A stretch of DNA of 64,000 nt from Doryteuthis pealeii (GCA_023376005.1 CM042157.1:17078860-17142859), one strand, 5' to 3'. Shown: positions 11,295 through 21,827, counted from the stretch's first letter. Notes: generated by a model not told the origin, from the sequence alone. A program made the numbers and translations.

Positions 11295-11555
11295 TAAACA
11301 TGAGTATTTCATTTCCCCCAAATTACAACTGCCGAGAGCAAGAAATTTCATGTTTTACACCGTTAACGCTTTCTTCCTGACTCAATTTACACTCTGACAT
11401 CTCACGCCTCCTTTCTCTCCTTCACCACGTACCATTCGCTCGTCCAATCAAACCACGCCAAATAATCACTTAAACTTTTCCGTTCTAGTCCACACATCAG
11501 GTCTCTCTCACGGCTCCACGTTATGCCCATTACGTAACACTATTTATCAAGTAGA

Positions 11556-11790
11556 GGGCCGGGTTAGCTCAGTCGGTAGAGCGTTCAGTTAGAAACCGCA
11601 AGGTTCCTAGTTCGACATCGGCCCTCGCCAACTCAGCGGATGAGTAACACCGGAGATGTAGTGCTCCACTCAGACGCAAAAATAATCTCTTTGGTCTAGC
11701 GCTTTCAAAATGGGATAGACTCCCTCGCTGATTGGTTGATACCGACTTTAGGCCACTGCGACGACTTTACATTTTTTTTACTTTATTTAC
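11556..11790 (+). mobile_element. SINE-A copy
   Basis: Same head (GGGCCGGGTTAGCTCAGTCGG) and body as the copy at 11027, in the same orientation 520 bp away. It is more diverged in the middle, with ACACCGGAGATGTAGTG in place of the usual ACAGGGATCTGTGCGG. The two copies are separated by unique-looking AT-rich DNA. Confidence 0.88.
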
Positions 11791-11866
11791 TCATAGCTAA
11801 AGGTAGAATAGTCGGATTCATGCCTTTCCCAATGGCATTAGCACTATGTGAAATGCAAACAACTTT
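11791..11866 (-). mobile_element. SINE-B fragment
   Basis: CTCATAGCTAAAGG, TTCATGCCTTTCCCAA and GCACTATGTGAAATGCAAAC match the inner part of SINE-B. It directly abuts the SINE-A tail. Confidence 0.7.
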
Positions 11867-12590
11867 GTATAAGATTTTAACTAGCATTGTCATTTTTACG
11901 AGCATAACCGTTACAAAACAAGCGCCTCGTATATTCATATGTGTGTAACTATATACACATATCAAATATTCAAATTATATTAATGTTTCTTTTGTAGTTT
12001 TATTTATTTTGACGACACTGGCCTTGACATTCTCCTAATTTTGTTTTATATTATTAAATCTGCCTGGATCTTTCTTCTAATGTTATTAATAGATTGTATT
12101 GAGAATGATTATTTTGTTGATGTTTGGCAATTTGATTAATGCAATGCCGGGATTGAAAAAATTGGAAAGTGCCACCCCCGAGGAATTAAAAACAGTCTTC
12201 TGCAAAACAAAACCCCACGGCGGAGGGGAGAGTCTGGGAAAAAAACAGTTGGCTAAAAGAATTAGTTTTCTTTCTTTTCTTTTTTCTTTTTCTTTTTTTT
12301 TTTTTTATTTTTCTTCTATTTTTTAGCCTCTCTCTCCTTTTTTTATCTTACACACTATATATGTGTTTTATCGCGAGGTGGAAATATACACAGAAGAATG
12401 GTGTGGTTAATACATTTATTAAGCACCATCATCCGGTGCTAAACGGATACATACAAACACAGAACAAATAAGTACAATTAACAAGAAAAAAACTTACACT
12501 AAATAGAGGAGGGTCAGTTTGGTATAGCCAATGCAGCAAGTTAGTCTGAATATTATTCAGCTAATTAATCTACTTTAATCATAGGCTATT
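11867..12590. other. AT-rich DNA with a short T/C tract
   Basis: A T-rich tract lies at about 12262-12335. Nothing else is supported; the 75-codon frame ending in it lacks any recognisable domain. Confidence 0.5.
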
Positions 12591-12943
12591 TTATGGCTAT
12601 GAGCCAGTCCATCTGGTAGAGTGCTGAAGGGGTGTTAGCTACTCTACAACAATATGTCAGTTTATAATACGCTGAGAGTATACCCTGCAGAAGGGTAAGA
12701 CCCGTCACGAAAAATGCTGTTTGCTGGGTATAACGATAAACTGCATCAGATGGTGAGTGGAACACCTCTTCATTATTATTACTCCCGGGTTCAATCTGAC
12801 CCAGAGTAGTGGTACCTATTAGGGTCCCAAATATGATAAAATTGAGTTAAAATGAAATACCTAACAAGAATGAATTAAACAAAAACGTCTTCGGCATAAA
12901 ATGCTTCAAGGGTTGGCATGCCGTAAAATCCTACCAACCAATA
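12590..12943 (-). mobile_element. SINE-C-related copy, diverged
   Basis: Contains GCATCAGATGGTGAG, CTCTTCATTATTATTACTCC, GGGTCCCAAATATG and a terminus TTGGCATGCCGTAAAATCC followed by ACCAACCA. These match SINE-C in order, with the SINE-C variant tail seen also at 29990 and 43740. Confidence 0.75.
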
Positions 12944-12962
12944 TATATATATATATATATAT

Positions 12963-13589
12963 ATTATTATAATGGAGATTGTGTGTTTTTCTGTTTGTAA
13001 CCGAAACTATATTCCTACTCAAGTCACAATTCTCTTAGTTATTGACATCACATTCTCCATGATTTTATTTTTATCTAAACCTCAATTATTAATAAAATTG
13101 TCTTACATTATTAATACTGTTAATATGTCTCCATACTGACAACATGCAATTATATTTATATATACAACAAAATAGCGGTTTACAGTTTGAACGGGAAGGC
13201 TAATTTGCATATTAATATTAAAAAATCGAATTTAATAAATAGGATCCTTAGTATTATTGATTTCTAACTGTTTGGTTTTATTTTAATGAATATAAGCAAA
13301 AATCTCTTCAATGAATCTTAAATGAAATCCATTAACAAGATAAAATAACTGTCATTTTATTCTTTACTTCCTCTTATAACTAAATACTTAAATTAGAAAA
13401 AATAACAATGAAAGACGAGAGTGATGGAAGAGTAAGTTTCAGTTGTTCTAATTTTCGATTATACTCCCTCTGTTTTAAACCTTTTTATCTGCATTCTTAT
13501 TTAGTTTCATTGGCCTTTCTAATTTAATATAATATATTATTACATTAAAAATTAAATACTTGCACCCTGAGGGTGCATATATTTGCTAG
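12963..13589 (+). mobile_element. Hel-1 Helitron-like element
   Basis: A non-coding element of about 630 bp. The 5' end has TTATTATAATGGAGATTGTG. The 3' end has a hairpin (GCACCC/GGGTGC), nine AT-rich bases and CTAG, followed by T of a TATATA run. A 3' hairpin a few bases before CTRR, with insertion between A and T, is the accepted signature of Helitrons. No Rep/helicase is encoded, so it is non-autonomous. Other copies lie at 15154, 17067, 24043, 34780 and 37565. Confidence 0.78.
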
Positions 13590-13631
13590 TATATATAATG
13601 TAAAGATGAAACTGGAAGTGAATCTGACGGT

Positions 13632-14291
13632 ATGTTGAAAGAATGAATAAAGGAAAGGAAGTATAGAAAGGATAATAAAGAATAATTTTAATCAATATCA
13701 CTTACATGTGTTTCAGTCAGGAGTTTATCTATGTGTACAATATTTAAACTATTATTATTTTTAAATAAACAAATGAAATGAAATGATAATAATAGAAAAA
13801 ATGTAGAAGTGTTCCGCACACAAAGAAAATTCGACCCTCATCAGAGTGAATCCTTATTTAAAATTAAATTCGTTGGAAAAAGCGGAGAAGTTTTGAAATG
13901 TTCGAAAGATAACTTTTTAAAAATTCATTTTCAGACACGACAGATAAAGAACCGTTAATGACGTAATCTCGGGTGTTGATTAATTTTTGATTTTTCGGCT
14001 TCAGGGTGAAGTAGAGTTGGGCGTGTGGTTATGTGTTTTTTATTATTATGCAATATTGAGTTGTTTAATAAATGTTAAATCATTTATTATTTATAGGAAA
14101 TGAGAATCTGGTTGAGTTGGGTTAATGATCTAAAGTTTTGTGTTTATTTAAGGTGAATATTGATTAATATAAAATTAAATTGTAGCATGTAAAAAAGTTG
14201 CGATAACTATTGTAACTTGTGTTTTTATATGTGCGGAACACTTCTACATTTTTTCTATTTTCTCTACTTCTTTCCTTTATTCATTCTTTCA

Positions 14292-14298
<7 letters not shown>
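13632..14298. mobile_element. Nested inverted-repeat element between (TA)n arrays
   Basis: The outer 30-bp arms at 13632-13661 and 14267-14298 (TTGAAAGAATGAATAAAGG and its complement) enclose a second inverted pair at about 13788-13823 and 14222-14265 (AGAAGTGTTCCGCACA and its complement). The minus strand near 13699-13723 has CTCCTGACTGAAACACATGT, a truncated hammerhead-like motif of the type seen elsewhere in the window. No coding frame is present. Confidence 0.65.

Positions 14299-14343
<45 letters not shown>
14295..14343. repeat. (TA)n microsatellite
   Basis: A pure TA run of about 48 bases at the right end of the inverted-repeat element. Confidence 0.95.
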
Positions 14344-14346
<3 letters not shown>

Positions 14347-14391
14347 CATTAAATGAGATTAAATGGAGAACGCTGATGTAAATATGTTTAT

Positions 14392-14663
14392 TTACCAACT
14401 CTTATGTGCGAACAGGATGTGACGCAATTTCAATTTCTTAAGCGGATTTTAACGGGTTTTTCTCCTAGACTGGTTGCCTAACCAAGGTTAAAAACCGTAG
14501 TTTGCCTTACCTTTTTTCCCATATATAGGGCCAGAATAGTTCGATTCGTATCTTTACCAAAGGTATTAGCACAATGTGAAATGAAAACAATCTCTTCCAA
14601 GACTCGAACTCGTCTCGCCGAATACATTTTCTACGACGGTAACGATTACAATACGCCTTCCAC
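14392..14663 (-). mobile_element. SINE-B copy, diverged
   Basis: Shows the SINE-B order in reverse orientation: TATTTACCAACTC tail, AAGCGGATTTTAACGGG, CTAGACTGGTTGCC, TATTAGCACAATGTGAAATG, and a diverged tRNA-like head near 14600-14660. The overlapping frame of 112 codons is a read-through of this repeat. Confidence 0.8.
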
Positions 14664-15150
14664 CATGCTAACAATACAGCCGGTAAAAATAGCGGATCCT
14701 CCTTCCACGATAGACAGTAAAAAATGACGAATACCAGGGCCCTTTGAAAAATGACACATAATAGCCGGTTGAAAAATGACATATAATAGCTCTCCAATAG
14801 CGCGCCAAGAATAACATATTGTAGGCTTACTATTATCGGAAACATGCACAGTGATTTTTTTGCTGTATGGATATAATTGCGTGATATGTAGCGATGAGTA
14901 GGAAAATATTGTGATAAAAGCTACCGAGTATTGGTGGCAGGAAAAAAAGAGATTTTATATATATTGGATTATATGTTGTATGCAGAAGTTTGTACAGCCT
15001 GGAGGGACGATTACAGTTGATGTGTGACCGTCTAAAAGAGAGAAATGACTACAGATGTCAAAATAATGATTGAAAATGTGCACACGATATTCCAGCATAA
15101 AACTTCTTTCCCGCAGACATGTGTGACTTAAAATTAGATCACCATTATAT
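14664..15150. other. Unassigned DNA
   Basis: Small minus-strand frames occur here, but no motif is recognisable. A short internal repeat (TGAAAAATGACACATAATAG and a close variant) occurs near 14745-14790. Confidence 0.45.
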
Positions 15151-15153
15151 ATA

Positions 15154-15771
15154 CTAGCAAATATATGCACCCTCCGGGTGCAAGTATTTAAGTTTTAATG
15201 TAATAAAATATTGTATTAAATTAGAAAGGCTAATGAAACTAAATAAGAATACAGATAAACAGATTTGAAACAGAGGGAGTATAATAAAAAATGGAACAAC
15301 TGAAACTTACTCTTCCATCACTCTCGTCTTTCATTGTTATTTTTTCTAATTTAAGAATTTAGTTATTAGAGGAAGTAAATAATAAAATGACAGTTATTTT
15401 TTTGTTAATGGATTTCATTTTAAGATTCATTGAAGAGATTTTTGCTTATTCATTAAAAAAAACCAAACAGTTAGAAATCAATAATACTAAGCACATATTT
15501 ATTAAATTCGATTTTTTAATATCAATATGCAAATTAGCCTTCCCGTTTACACTGTAAACCGCTATTTTGTTGTATATATAAATATAATTGCATGTTATTA
15601 GTATGTAGACATAGTTAAAGTATTAATAATGTTAGACAATTTTATCAATAATTGAGGTTTAGATAAAATATAATCATGGAGAATGTGATGTCAATAACTA
15701 AGGGAATTGTGACTTGAGTAGGAATATAGTTTAGGTTACAGACAGAAAAACACACAATCTCCATTATAATA

Positions 15772-15774
<3 letters not shown>
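15154..15774 (-). mobile_element. Hel-1 Helitron-like element
   Basis: Inverse copy of the 12963 element. At the left it has A|CTAGCAAATATATGCACCC (3' terminus reversed) with the GCACCC/GGGTGC hairpin. At the right it has the reversed TCTTATTATAATGG terminus, preceded by A on its own strand. Both terminal dinucleotides expected for a Helitron (TC and CTAG) are intact. Confidence 0.85.
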
Positions 15775-15805
<31 letters not shown>

Positions 15806-15807
<2 letters not shown>

Positions 15808-15940
15808 ATAAATATAATGAGTCAGACGAACCTACTAAAAGTTTCGCTTAATGCTCTTCAGGGCTAAGATCTTAGCCCTGAAGAGCATTAAGCGAAACTT
15901 TTAGTAGGTTCGTCTAACGCATTAGATTTATCTTTATTAT
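15806..15940. repeat. 92-bp perfect palindrome with hammerhead-like core
   Basis: 15824-15915 is a perfect palindrome with its centre between 15869 and 15870 and no spacer. Weaker complementarity extends it to about 15806-15935. Each arm carries CTGAAGAGC, a short linker, GCGAAAC and CTTTTAGTAG. This resembles a reduced hammerhead core, with GAAA and an ACU-UUU-AGU helix III followed by UA. A (TA)n run precedes it and the GCTCTACTTAGGTATTGAG tail motif follows at about 15944. Confidence 0.9.
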
Positions 15941-16240
15941 TTGCTCTACTTAGGTATTGAGAACTTTTTACTTATTAGCTTTAGTCTCCTGGCGGGTTTG
16001 TATGTATATATATATATCTTATATATATGTATGCATATAAATTGTTTTTTCTTTTGGCCAAGGTATTGTACTAATATATTATTTTATGTTGGTACGATTA
16101 TCTTGGTCTTTTCTTTTTTACAAACATTTTTTCTTCCCGGTTGATGTTTGGTAGTATATTTTTACAATCAAACTATTTGCTGGGTTTTTTTCTCACCGCG
16201 AGGATTTACCAACAAGTCTGGTATATTAAATTATAATGCC

Positions 16241-16242
<2 letters not shown>

Positions 16243-16292
<50 letters not shown>
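16243..16292. repeat. (TA)n microsatellite
   Basis: TA run with one phase break. A second TA run follows a (CA)n run at 16438-16476. Confidence 0.95.
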
Positions 16293-16319
16293 ATGTTGAA
16301 AAGAAAAAATTAACAAAGA

Positions 16320-16400
16320 AAAGAAAATGCTGAATGGATAAAATAGATTTTATTTTACTGACACGTGTTTCGGCCAGGAGTTTCCTTTGTTTATTTTTCC
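16320..16400 (-). repeat. Truncated hammerhead-like motif
   Basis: On the minus strand CTCCTGGCCGAAACACGTGT, followed by CAG, has GAAA, a palindromic ACACGTGT helix III and UC. The UGAUGA half of the core is missing. It closely parallels the motif at 13699-13723. Confidence 0.4.
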
Positions 16401-16436
16401 TTTCAGCATACCGTTGGATTCGCTTCCATTTTCAAC

Positions 16437-16437
<1 letters not shown>

Positions 16438-16507
<70 letters not shown>
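16438..16507. repeat. (CA)n then (TA)n microsatellite
   Basis: Pure CA run of about 38 bases continuing into a TA run. Confidence 0.95.
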
Positions 16508-16508
<1 letters not shown>

Positions 16509-16750
16509 ACTAGATCTAGCTGGAGAGCCACCATCTACCGGTCTGTGGAAGAATTTGAGTCCAACCGAAATAAACACCAAAAATTGAAGCGGGCTATTAG
16601 AAAGGATAATTTTCAGTCCAGCAACATTCAAAGTGGAGAAGTTCCAATATGTAGTTTATGTGGAAGACTATGTCTCTCCAGGGCTGGCCTGGGAGTCATC
16701 TGAGAAAACACAAGGATAGAGTGTCAAATACTACTGGTACTCAACTATGA
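16504..16750 (+). pseudogene. LINE ORF2 C-terminal fragment with zinc-finger-like tail
   Basis: Translation from 16504 gives SSWRATIYRSVEEFESNR, then KLKRAIRKDNFQSSNIQSGE, then CSLCGRLCLSRAGL. The last is a C-x2-C segment that in non-LTR retrotransposon proteins continues to a His-x4-His pair. Here a one-base deletion near 16692 shifts the frame. The next frame supplies SHLRKHKDRV and a stop at 16748-16750. It is the last 80 or so residues of an endonuclease/reverse-transcriptase polyprotein. Everything upstream is missing and replaced by (TA)n. The family differs from that of the 6387-6785 relic. Confidence 0.78.
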
Positions 16751-17066
16751 AAAAAAAACAAGAAAAGAACTGGAAATGGTCTTACTCGAGCCTAAGTAAC
16801 AATATATACATATTGATTTTTTTTAATTACCAGTGTTTTGCGTATGCCATGTATTTGATGACAGGGTTATGAAAAATTATAAAAAATAGATGTACTGTAT
16901 TTGTTTAAGGATGAAAAATAGTAATACTAAAGATTCAAAAGAAATAGCTAACTTACCCGTTCCGTTAAGATTAACTGTGTAACTAATACTTGTTTAAGGA
17001 AATTTATATAGTAACTGTCTGTAGCTGGCTTCTGGTTTAAAAAGTTACTAACCGACAGTTACTATA
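16751..17066. other. AT-rich DNA with a small inverted repeat
   Basis: ATATAGTAACTGTC near 17007 and GACAGTTACTATAT near 17053 form a 14-bp inverted repeat directly left of the Helitron-like copy. Otherwise nothing is seen. Confidence 0.5.
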
Positions 17067-17683
17067 TCTTATTATAATGGAGATTGTGTGTTTTTCTGTC
17101 TGTAACCGAAACTACATTACTACTCAAGTCACAATTCCCTTAGTTATTTACGTCACATTCTCCATGATTCTATTTCTATTTAAACCTCAATTAATAATAA
17201 AACTGTTTGACATTATTGATACTGTTGGCCTTACCTAAATACCTATAACATGCAATTGTATTTATATATACAACAAAATACCAGTTTTCAGTGTAAACGT
17301 AAAACTAATTTGCATATTGATATTAAAAGAACTGATTTTAATAAAAATGTACTTGGTATTATTGATTTCTAATTGTTTGGTTTTATCTTAATGAATATGA
17401 GTAAAAATCTCTTCAATAAATTCATTAACAAGAAGAAATAACTGTAATTTTATTCTTTACTTCCTATTTTAACTAAATAGTTAAATTAGGAAAATTTAGC
17501 CTTGAAAAACGGAAGTGATGAAAGAGTAAGTTTCAGTTGTTCTATTTTCCGATTATACCCCCTCCGTTTCAAATCTTTTTATTTGAATTCTTAATTAGTT
17601 TCATTAGCCTTTCTGATTTAATCTAATATTTTATTACATTTAAACTTAAATACTTGCACCCGGAGGGTGCATATATTAGCTAG
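17067..17683 (+). mobile_element. Hel-1 Helitron-like element, intact termini
   Basis: Starts A|TCTTATTATAATGG and ends with GCACCCGGAGGGTGC, nine bases, CTAG|T. The 617-bp interior aligns by eye with the other Hel-1 copies and has no coding frame. A SINE-A copy lies directly against its 3' end. Confidence 0.88.
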
Positions 17684-17857
17684 TAAAAGTAAAGTAGTCG
17701 GTGTGGCCTAAAGTCAATATCAACCAGACAGCGAGGGAGTCTATCCCTTTTTCAATAGCGCTACACCAGAAAATTGTTGAGTCGGTGAGGGCCGGTATCG
17801 AACCCGGAATCTTGTGGTTCCTATTCGGACGCTCTACCAACTCAGCTAAACCGTCCC
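17684..17857 (-). mobile_element. SINE-A copy with internal deletion
   Basis: Reverse-orientation SINE-A. The tail AAAAGTAAAGTAGTC, GGCCTAAAGTC and GAGGGAGTCTATCCC are present. The section from the GTTTTTGCG stretch to the head is missing, and the head (GGGCCGGTATCGAACCC to CTCAGCTAAACC) is attached directly. Confidence 0.85.
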
Positions 17858-18012
17858 TATCTCCTTAAACAAGTATTACTTACACAATTAATTAAGAACG
17901 GAATAGTTAAGTCAGCCATACTGCTCAATTTTGGTCCATTTGAATCCTTAGCTTCTTCTATGTTAAATAAACTTGTACATTTATTCTTATAATCATATCA
18001 ATATTGATATAA

Positions 18013-18255
18013 AAGTAAGTAAATAAAGTCGTTGGGGTGGCCTAAAGTCGGTATCAGCCTATCAGAGAGGGAGTCTATCCCCTTTTTACTAGCGCTAGAC
18101 CAAAGACATTGTTTTTGCATCTGAAATGGAGCGTCACACTCACCATCAGCTCCTTACTTTACCGCACAGATCCCTGTGTTACTCATACTGAGTTGGCACG
18201 GGTCAGTATCGAACTAGGAACCTTGCGGTTTCTAGCCGAACGCTAACTCAGCCCA
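18013..18255 (-). mobile_element. SINE-A copy
   Basis: Full body in reverse orientation from GTCGTTGGGGTGGCCTAAAG to GCTAACTCAGCCC. Part of the tRNA head between the A box and the terminus is shortened. Confidence 0.87.
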
Positions 18256-18550
18256 TAAGTAAATAGGGCTCAATATCGTAGATGGAACTTGTATATTTAA
18301 GTTAGGGTAGCGTGCGCAAGAAGTATAGCATTTTTTACCCAAGCGCTTTCAATCATGTCACTGGTCGTCTTCAGTGGAATTATTGATTGTAGTTGTTGAT
18401 TGTTTTGTGCTGTGAGTTATATTCTTTTGTAAGTGGGTTTTTTTTTGTACTTATTTGTTGTTGTTGGTTTATTCGGTTAGAAGGGTTTATTGTAGATAGG
18501 GGTGCTATGGTTAGTGCATTAGTTATTAAAGATATTAATATAAAAAAAGA

Positions 18551-18804
18551 AAAGTAAAATCGTCGGGTGGCCTAAAGTCGGTATCAGCCAATCAGCGAGG
18601 GAGTCTATCCCATTTTCACTAGCGCTAGACCAAGGAGATTGTTTTTGGCGTCTGAGGTGGAGAGCCACACATACAATCAGCTCCTAACTTTACGGCACGG
18701 ATCCCTGTGCTATTCATTCGCTGAGTTGGCGAGGGCCGGTATCGAACTAGGAACCTTGTGGTTTCTAGCCGAGCGCTCTTCCGACTGAGCTAACCCGGCC
18801 CTAT
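18551..18804 (-). mobile_element. SINE-A copy, full length
   Basis: Runs from the AAAAGTAAAATCGTCGGG tail to a complete head ending CTGAGCTAACCCGGCCC. Third SINE-A in reverse orientation within 1.1 kb, so this is a local cluster. Confidence 0.9.
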
Positions 18805-19032
18805 ATGTAAATTTCAGTTCTACAATTTGGTCTATAGTTAAATGCTATTCTATTTCATTTTTTATTTTTTTTTATTTTTGATAAGAATTACCTCGAGGAA
18901 TTGTAGGCGTTTTTTTATTGTTTCTTTATAAAGGATTTATTCACCATCTGAATCTATGTCGTCTCTCGTGTGTAATGCCTTGTGAATTGTCATAAGTTTT
19001 CTTGTCCTTTGTTCCATTTGTCGGAGTTGATA

Positions 19033-19069
<37 letters not shown>

Positions 19070-19160
19070 GACTAAGGTTTCATGAGAAAGAATAAAATCT
19101 AGATATCTTTCGTTTAGAAGAAAATTGACTTAATTTTAAAAGAATTTAAATGTATTTAAA
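18805..19160. other. AT-rich DNA with a (TTA)n run
   Basis: A (TTA)n microsatellite lies at about 19034-19069. No gene is seen. Confidence 0.7.
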
Positions 19161-19162
19161 TT

Positions 19163-19725
19163 AAGATGCATTGGAAATGATTTTTACAATAAAAATGCAT
19201 TGGAGAATGATTTTTACTATGAAAATGCATTGGACAATGATTTTTACTATAAAAATGCATTGGACAATGATTTTTACTATGAAAATGCATTGGACAATGA
19301 TTTTTACTATAAAAATGTATTGGAAATGATTTTTACTATGAAAATGCATTGGACAATGATTTTTACTATAAAAATGCATTGGACAATGATTTTTACTATA
19401 AAAATGTATTGGATATGATTTTTACTATAAAAATGCATTGGAAATGATTTTACTATAAAAACAATGATTTTTACTATAAAAATGCATTAGACAATGACTA
19501 CTATAAAAATGTGTTGGAAATGATTTTTACTATAAAAATGCATTGGGTAATGATTTTTACTATAAAATGCATTGGACAATGTATTGGACAATGATTTTTA
19601 CTATAATAATGTATTGGAAATGATTTTTACTATGAAAATGCATTGGACAATGATTTTTACTATAAAAATGTATTGGACAATGATTTTTACTATGAAAATG
19701 CATTGGAAATTATTTTTATCATAAA
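19163..19725. repeat. 30-bp minisatellite, about 19 units
   Basis: The unit is TGATTTTTACTATAAAAATG plus CATTGGACAA. It repeats in tandem with small indels that change some units to 27-29 bases. Units with TATGAAAATG and TATAAAAATG alternate in the first part, suggesting expansion of a two-unit block. Because 30 is a multiple of three, both strands stay open for about 72 codons with a ten-residue repeat. The indels break the frame, so I do not call a gene. Confidence 0.95.
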
Positions 19726-19819
19726 GAAAAGTTGAACATCTACACTTAAAGATCATCAAGAAGAAATGTTACGTGGACTTTAACTAAACCTGCTTACAGA
19801 ATAACTTGCCTAAATCCCC

Positions 19820-19821
<2 letters not shown>

Positions 19822-19862
<41 letters not shown>
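19822..19862. repeat. (CA)n microsatellite
   Basis: Pure CA run of about 41 bases. Confidence 0.97.
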
Positions 19863-19866
<4 letters not shown>

Positions 19867-20125
19867 CCCGAAAATATAATTAGAATTAAATTTTAACTGC
19901 TTTTACTAGTTGTTATTTATAATTAGAATTAAATTGATAACAATATAGAAATTGAGAATTAAGGAATGAATACACGTGTGGAACGATACATTGTTTTTTC
20001 TCAATTTTCGCGCGCATGCCGCACGTAAAGATTGAGAGAAAAAAAAACGTAGCGTTCAATTGTTATCATCCGAAAAATGTCTTTAATTTAACTAAGGAAT
20101 TACATCGTCTTAGTTAACGTAGGGT

Positions 20126-20174
20126 AGGGTCCCGAAGAAATCATTTCAATTTGATTGAAACCATGGTAGACCCT
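20126..20174 (+). ncRNA. Hammerhead-ribozyme-like motif with variant core
   Basis: Helix I is AGGGUC (20126-20131) with GACCCU (20169-20174). The core reads CCGAAGA where the family standard is CUGAUGA. Helix II is AAUC/GAUU, followed by GAAA (20157-20160). Helix III is ACC-AU-GGU and the expected cleavage site is UA (20167-20168). All three helices pair. The two core substitutions, especially U4 to C, suggest low or no activity. The closest relative is the minus-strand motif at 35291-35332, which shares the CCATGG helix III. Confidence 0.55.
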
Positions 20175-20295
20175 TTATTTTCCTCTAATAATAATAGTAG
20201 TAGTTTATTACGGCGCTGTATTTTTAATATGCTGAGCATTTACTGATTATTTACTGATGCCACTGCGACGGAAAAGTTAAAGTGGCAATTGGATG

Positions 20296-20296
<1 letters not shown>

Positions 20297-20352
<56 letters not shown>
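20297..20352. repeat. (TA)n microsatellite
   Basis: Pure TA run of about 54 bases between the hammerhead-like unit and an inverted-repeat element. Confidence 0.95.
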
Positions 20353-20354
<2 letters not shown>

Positions 20355-20520
20355 AAATAGAAATTAGAAGGCAATTGACAATGCAAATGGAATAGGTGAT
20401 GAAAACCTTTGAAAATGGGATTTTATCCCGAAAATATTTAGGAAACATAAATAAACATAATTTTCATCGCCTATTCCATTGCATTGTCAATTGCCTTCTA
20501 ATTTCTATTTTAAACACATA
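20351..20520. mobile_element. Inverted-repeat element with about 50-bp arms
   Basis: The left arm (20351-20402) and right arm (about 20462-20516) are reverse complements over about 50 bases (AATAGAAATTAGAAGGCAAT and its complement). The 60-base interior has the hairpin GGGATTTTATCCC followed by GAAAA. (TA)n runs lie on both sides (20297-20352 and 20552-20604). Confidence 0.85.
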
Positions 20521-20552
20521 CGTACAATGCTTCAAGCAAACTATAAAACCCT

Positions 20553-20585
<33 letters not shown>

Positions 20586-20855
20586 ATATATATATAATAT
20601 ATATGCATCTTGAACAATTTGGACGGTCTCATTTTCAGCCAGAGGTCGTTGCAGGATGATAACGAACGGGAGATTTAGGACAAGCGTATCAATATATAGA
20701 TATAGGCAAACAAATGTATACGTAAATTTAAGTTCTCCAATTTGGTTGAACCCTATCAAGAAAATACGTGCTTCACTCACCTTATATATAATATATATAT
20801 ATTATATATATATATATATAATATAACATTTTGGAAAAAAACAAATGATGTTATA

Positions 20856-20912
20856 ATTGCTGACAGAAATCTGTTTCGACGCTTTAATAGATCGGTCATC
20901 ATCAAGAGCAAC
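20856..20912 (-). ncRNA. Hammerhead-like motif, one extra core base
   Basis: On the minus strand GUUGCU pairs with AGCAAU (helix I), CUUGAUGA forms the core, GAC/GUC helix II, GAAA follows, CAG-AUUU-CUG helix III and UC is the cleavage site. It is the same family as 38268-38325 and 38674-38730. The core has one base more than the standard CUGAUGA. Confidence 0.55.
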
Positions 20913-20998
20913 ATATGAAAGAAAGACGGATGAACAACCGTTAGAAGAAAGGGTACAAACAAAACGCTATTATTCAATTAATTTCCATCTATTTTCAT

Positions 20999-20999
<1 letters not shown>

Positions 21000-21073
<74 letters not shown>
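21000..21073. repeat. (TA)n then (TG)n microsatellite
   Basis: TA run followed by a TG run of about 54 bases. Confidence 0.97.
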
Positions 21074-21076
<3 letters not shown>

Positions 21077-21373
21077 ATAATAAAAAAAAATTATCAAGAC
21101 TGGAATTTTTATATATATCTTCTTTTATTTTTTAAAATTTAATGAAGATACGTACACTAATGGAAAACTCTGTGATAGTGTTGATGACTTTTATTTCTAA
21201 AAGTCTATTTCTATGACAATCATAAATCATAGTCTGGCAATATGCCATTTATCATGGGAGATGTTTTTATACATGCCTTTCTTAACATGTATGCACAGCT
21301 TAGATAAATGAATAGGTTAATCTCTCTCTCTTATTCTGTCTTCCTCCCGCCGTCGATACTTCCTTAGGACAAT

Positions 21374-21473
21374 NNNNNNNNNNNNNNNNNNNNNNNNNNN
21401 NNNNNNNNNNNNNNNNNNNNNNNNNNNNNNNNNNNNNNNNNNNNNNNNNNNNNNNNNNNNNNNNNNNNNNNNN
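21374..21473. other. Assembly gap of 100 N
   Basis: One hundred unresolved bases, the usual fixed-size placeholder for a gap of unknown length. Confidence 1.
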
Positions 21474-21517
21474 AAATTTACAATGTGTCATATTCTACTC
21501 GTGCGGGGGTGAAAATT

Positions 21518-21518
21518 C

Positions 21519-21551
<33 letters not shown>

Positions 21552-21561
21552 TATATATATA
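21518..21561. repeat. (TA)n microsatellite
   Basis: TA run with one phase break, followed by a short TG run. Confidence 0.95.
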
Positions 21562-21685
21562 TTATGTGTTGTGTGTGTGTGTTTATTAAATATAACTGTT
21601 TTTACAAAGCTTTTAGTGAGCTTGCTGTTGTTTACAATATATAACCGTAAAATGTGAACTTGCAGACACATCAGAGGGATTAAAT

Positions 21686-21728
21686 GGTATCCTGACGAGG
21701 GCAAAACATGAAACCTTAGGTAGATGCC
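21686..21728 (+). ncRNA. Hammerhead-ribozyme-like motif
   Basis: Helix I is GGUAUC (21686-21691) with GAUGCC (21723-21728), six pairs including one G-U. The core is CUGACGA (21692-21698); position 7 is known to tolerate changes in hammerheads. An 11-base stretch with little helix II pairing comes before GAAA (21710-21713). Helix III is ACC-UUA-GGU and the cleavage site UA (21721-21722). The tail GCTCTACATTTTGTAATTGA follows at about 21770. The weak helix II is the main doubt. Confidence 0.55.
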
Positions 21729-21824
21729 ACTAAAACCTGTGTATAACAGTTATATTTAATAAATAAAGCTCTACATTTTGTAATTGAACACTTAATTTTC
21801 CTTTATTTCATCTCCGGAAAAGTA

Positions 21825-21827
<3 letters not shown>

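Noticed and set aside
19163..19725. A structural protein with ten-residue repeats
   Set aside because: Unit-length indels shift the frame several times and both strands are equally open.
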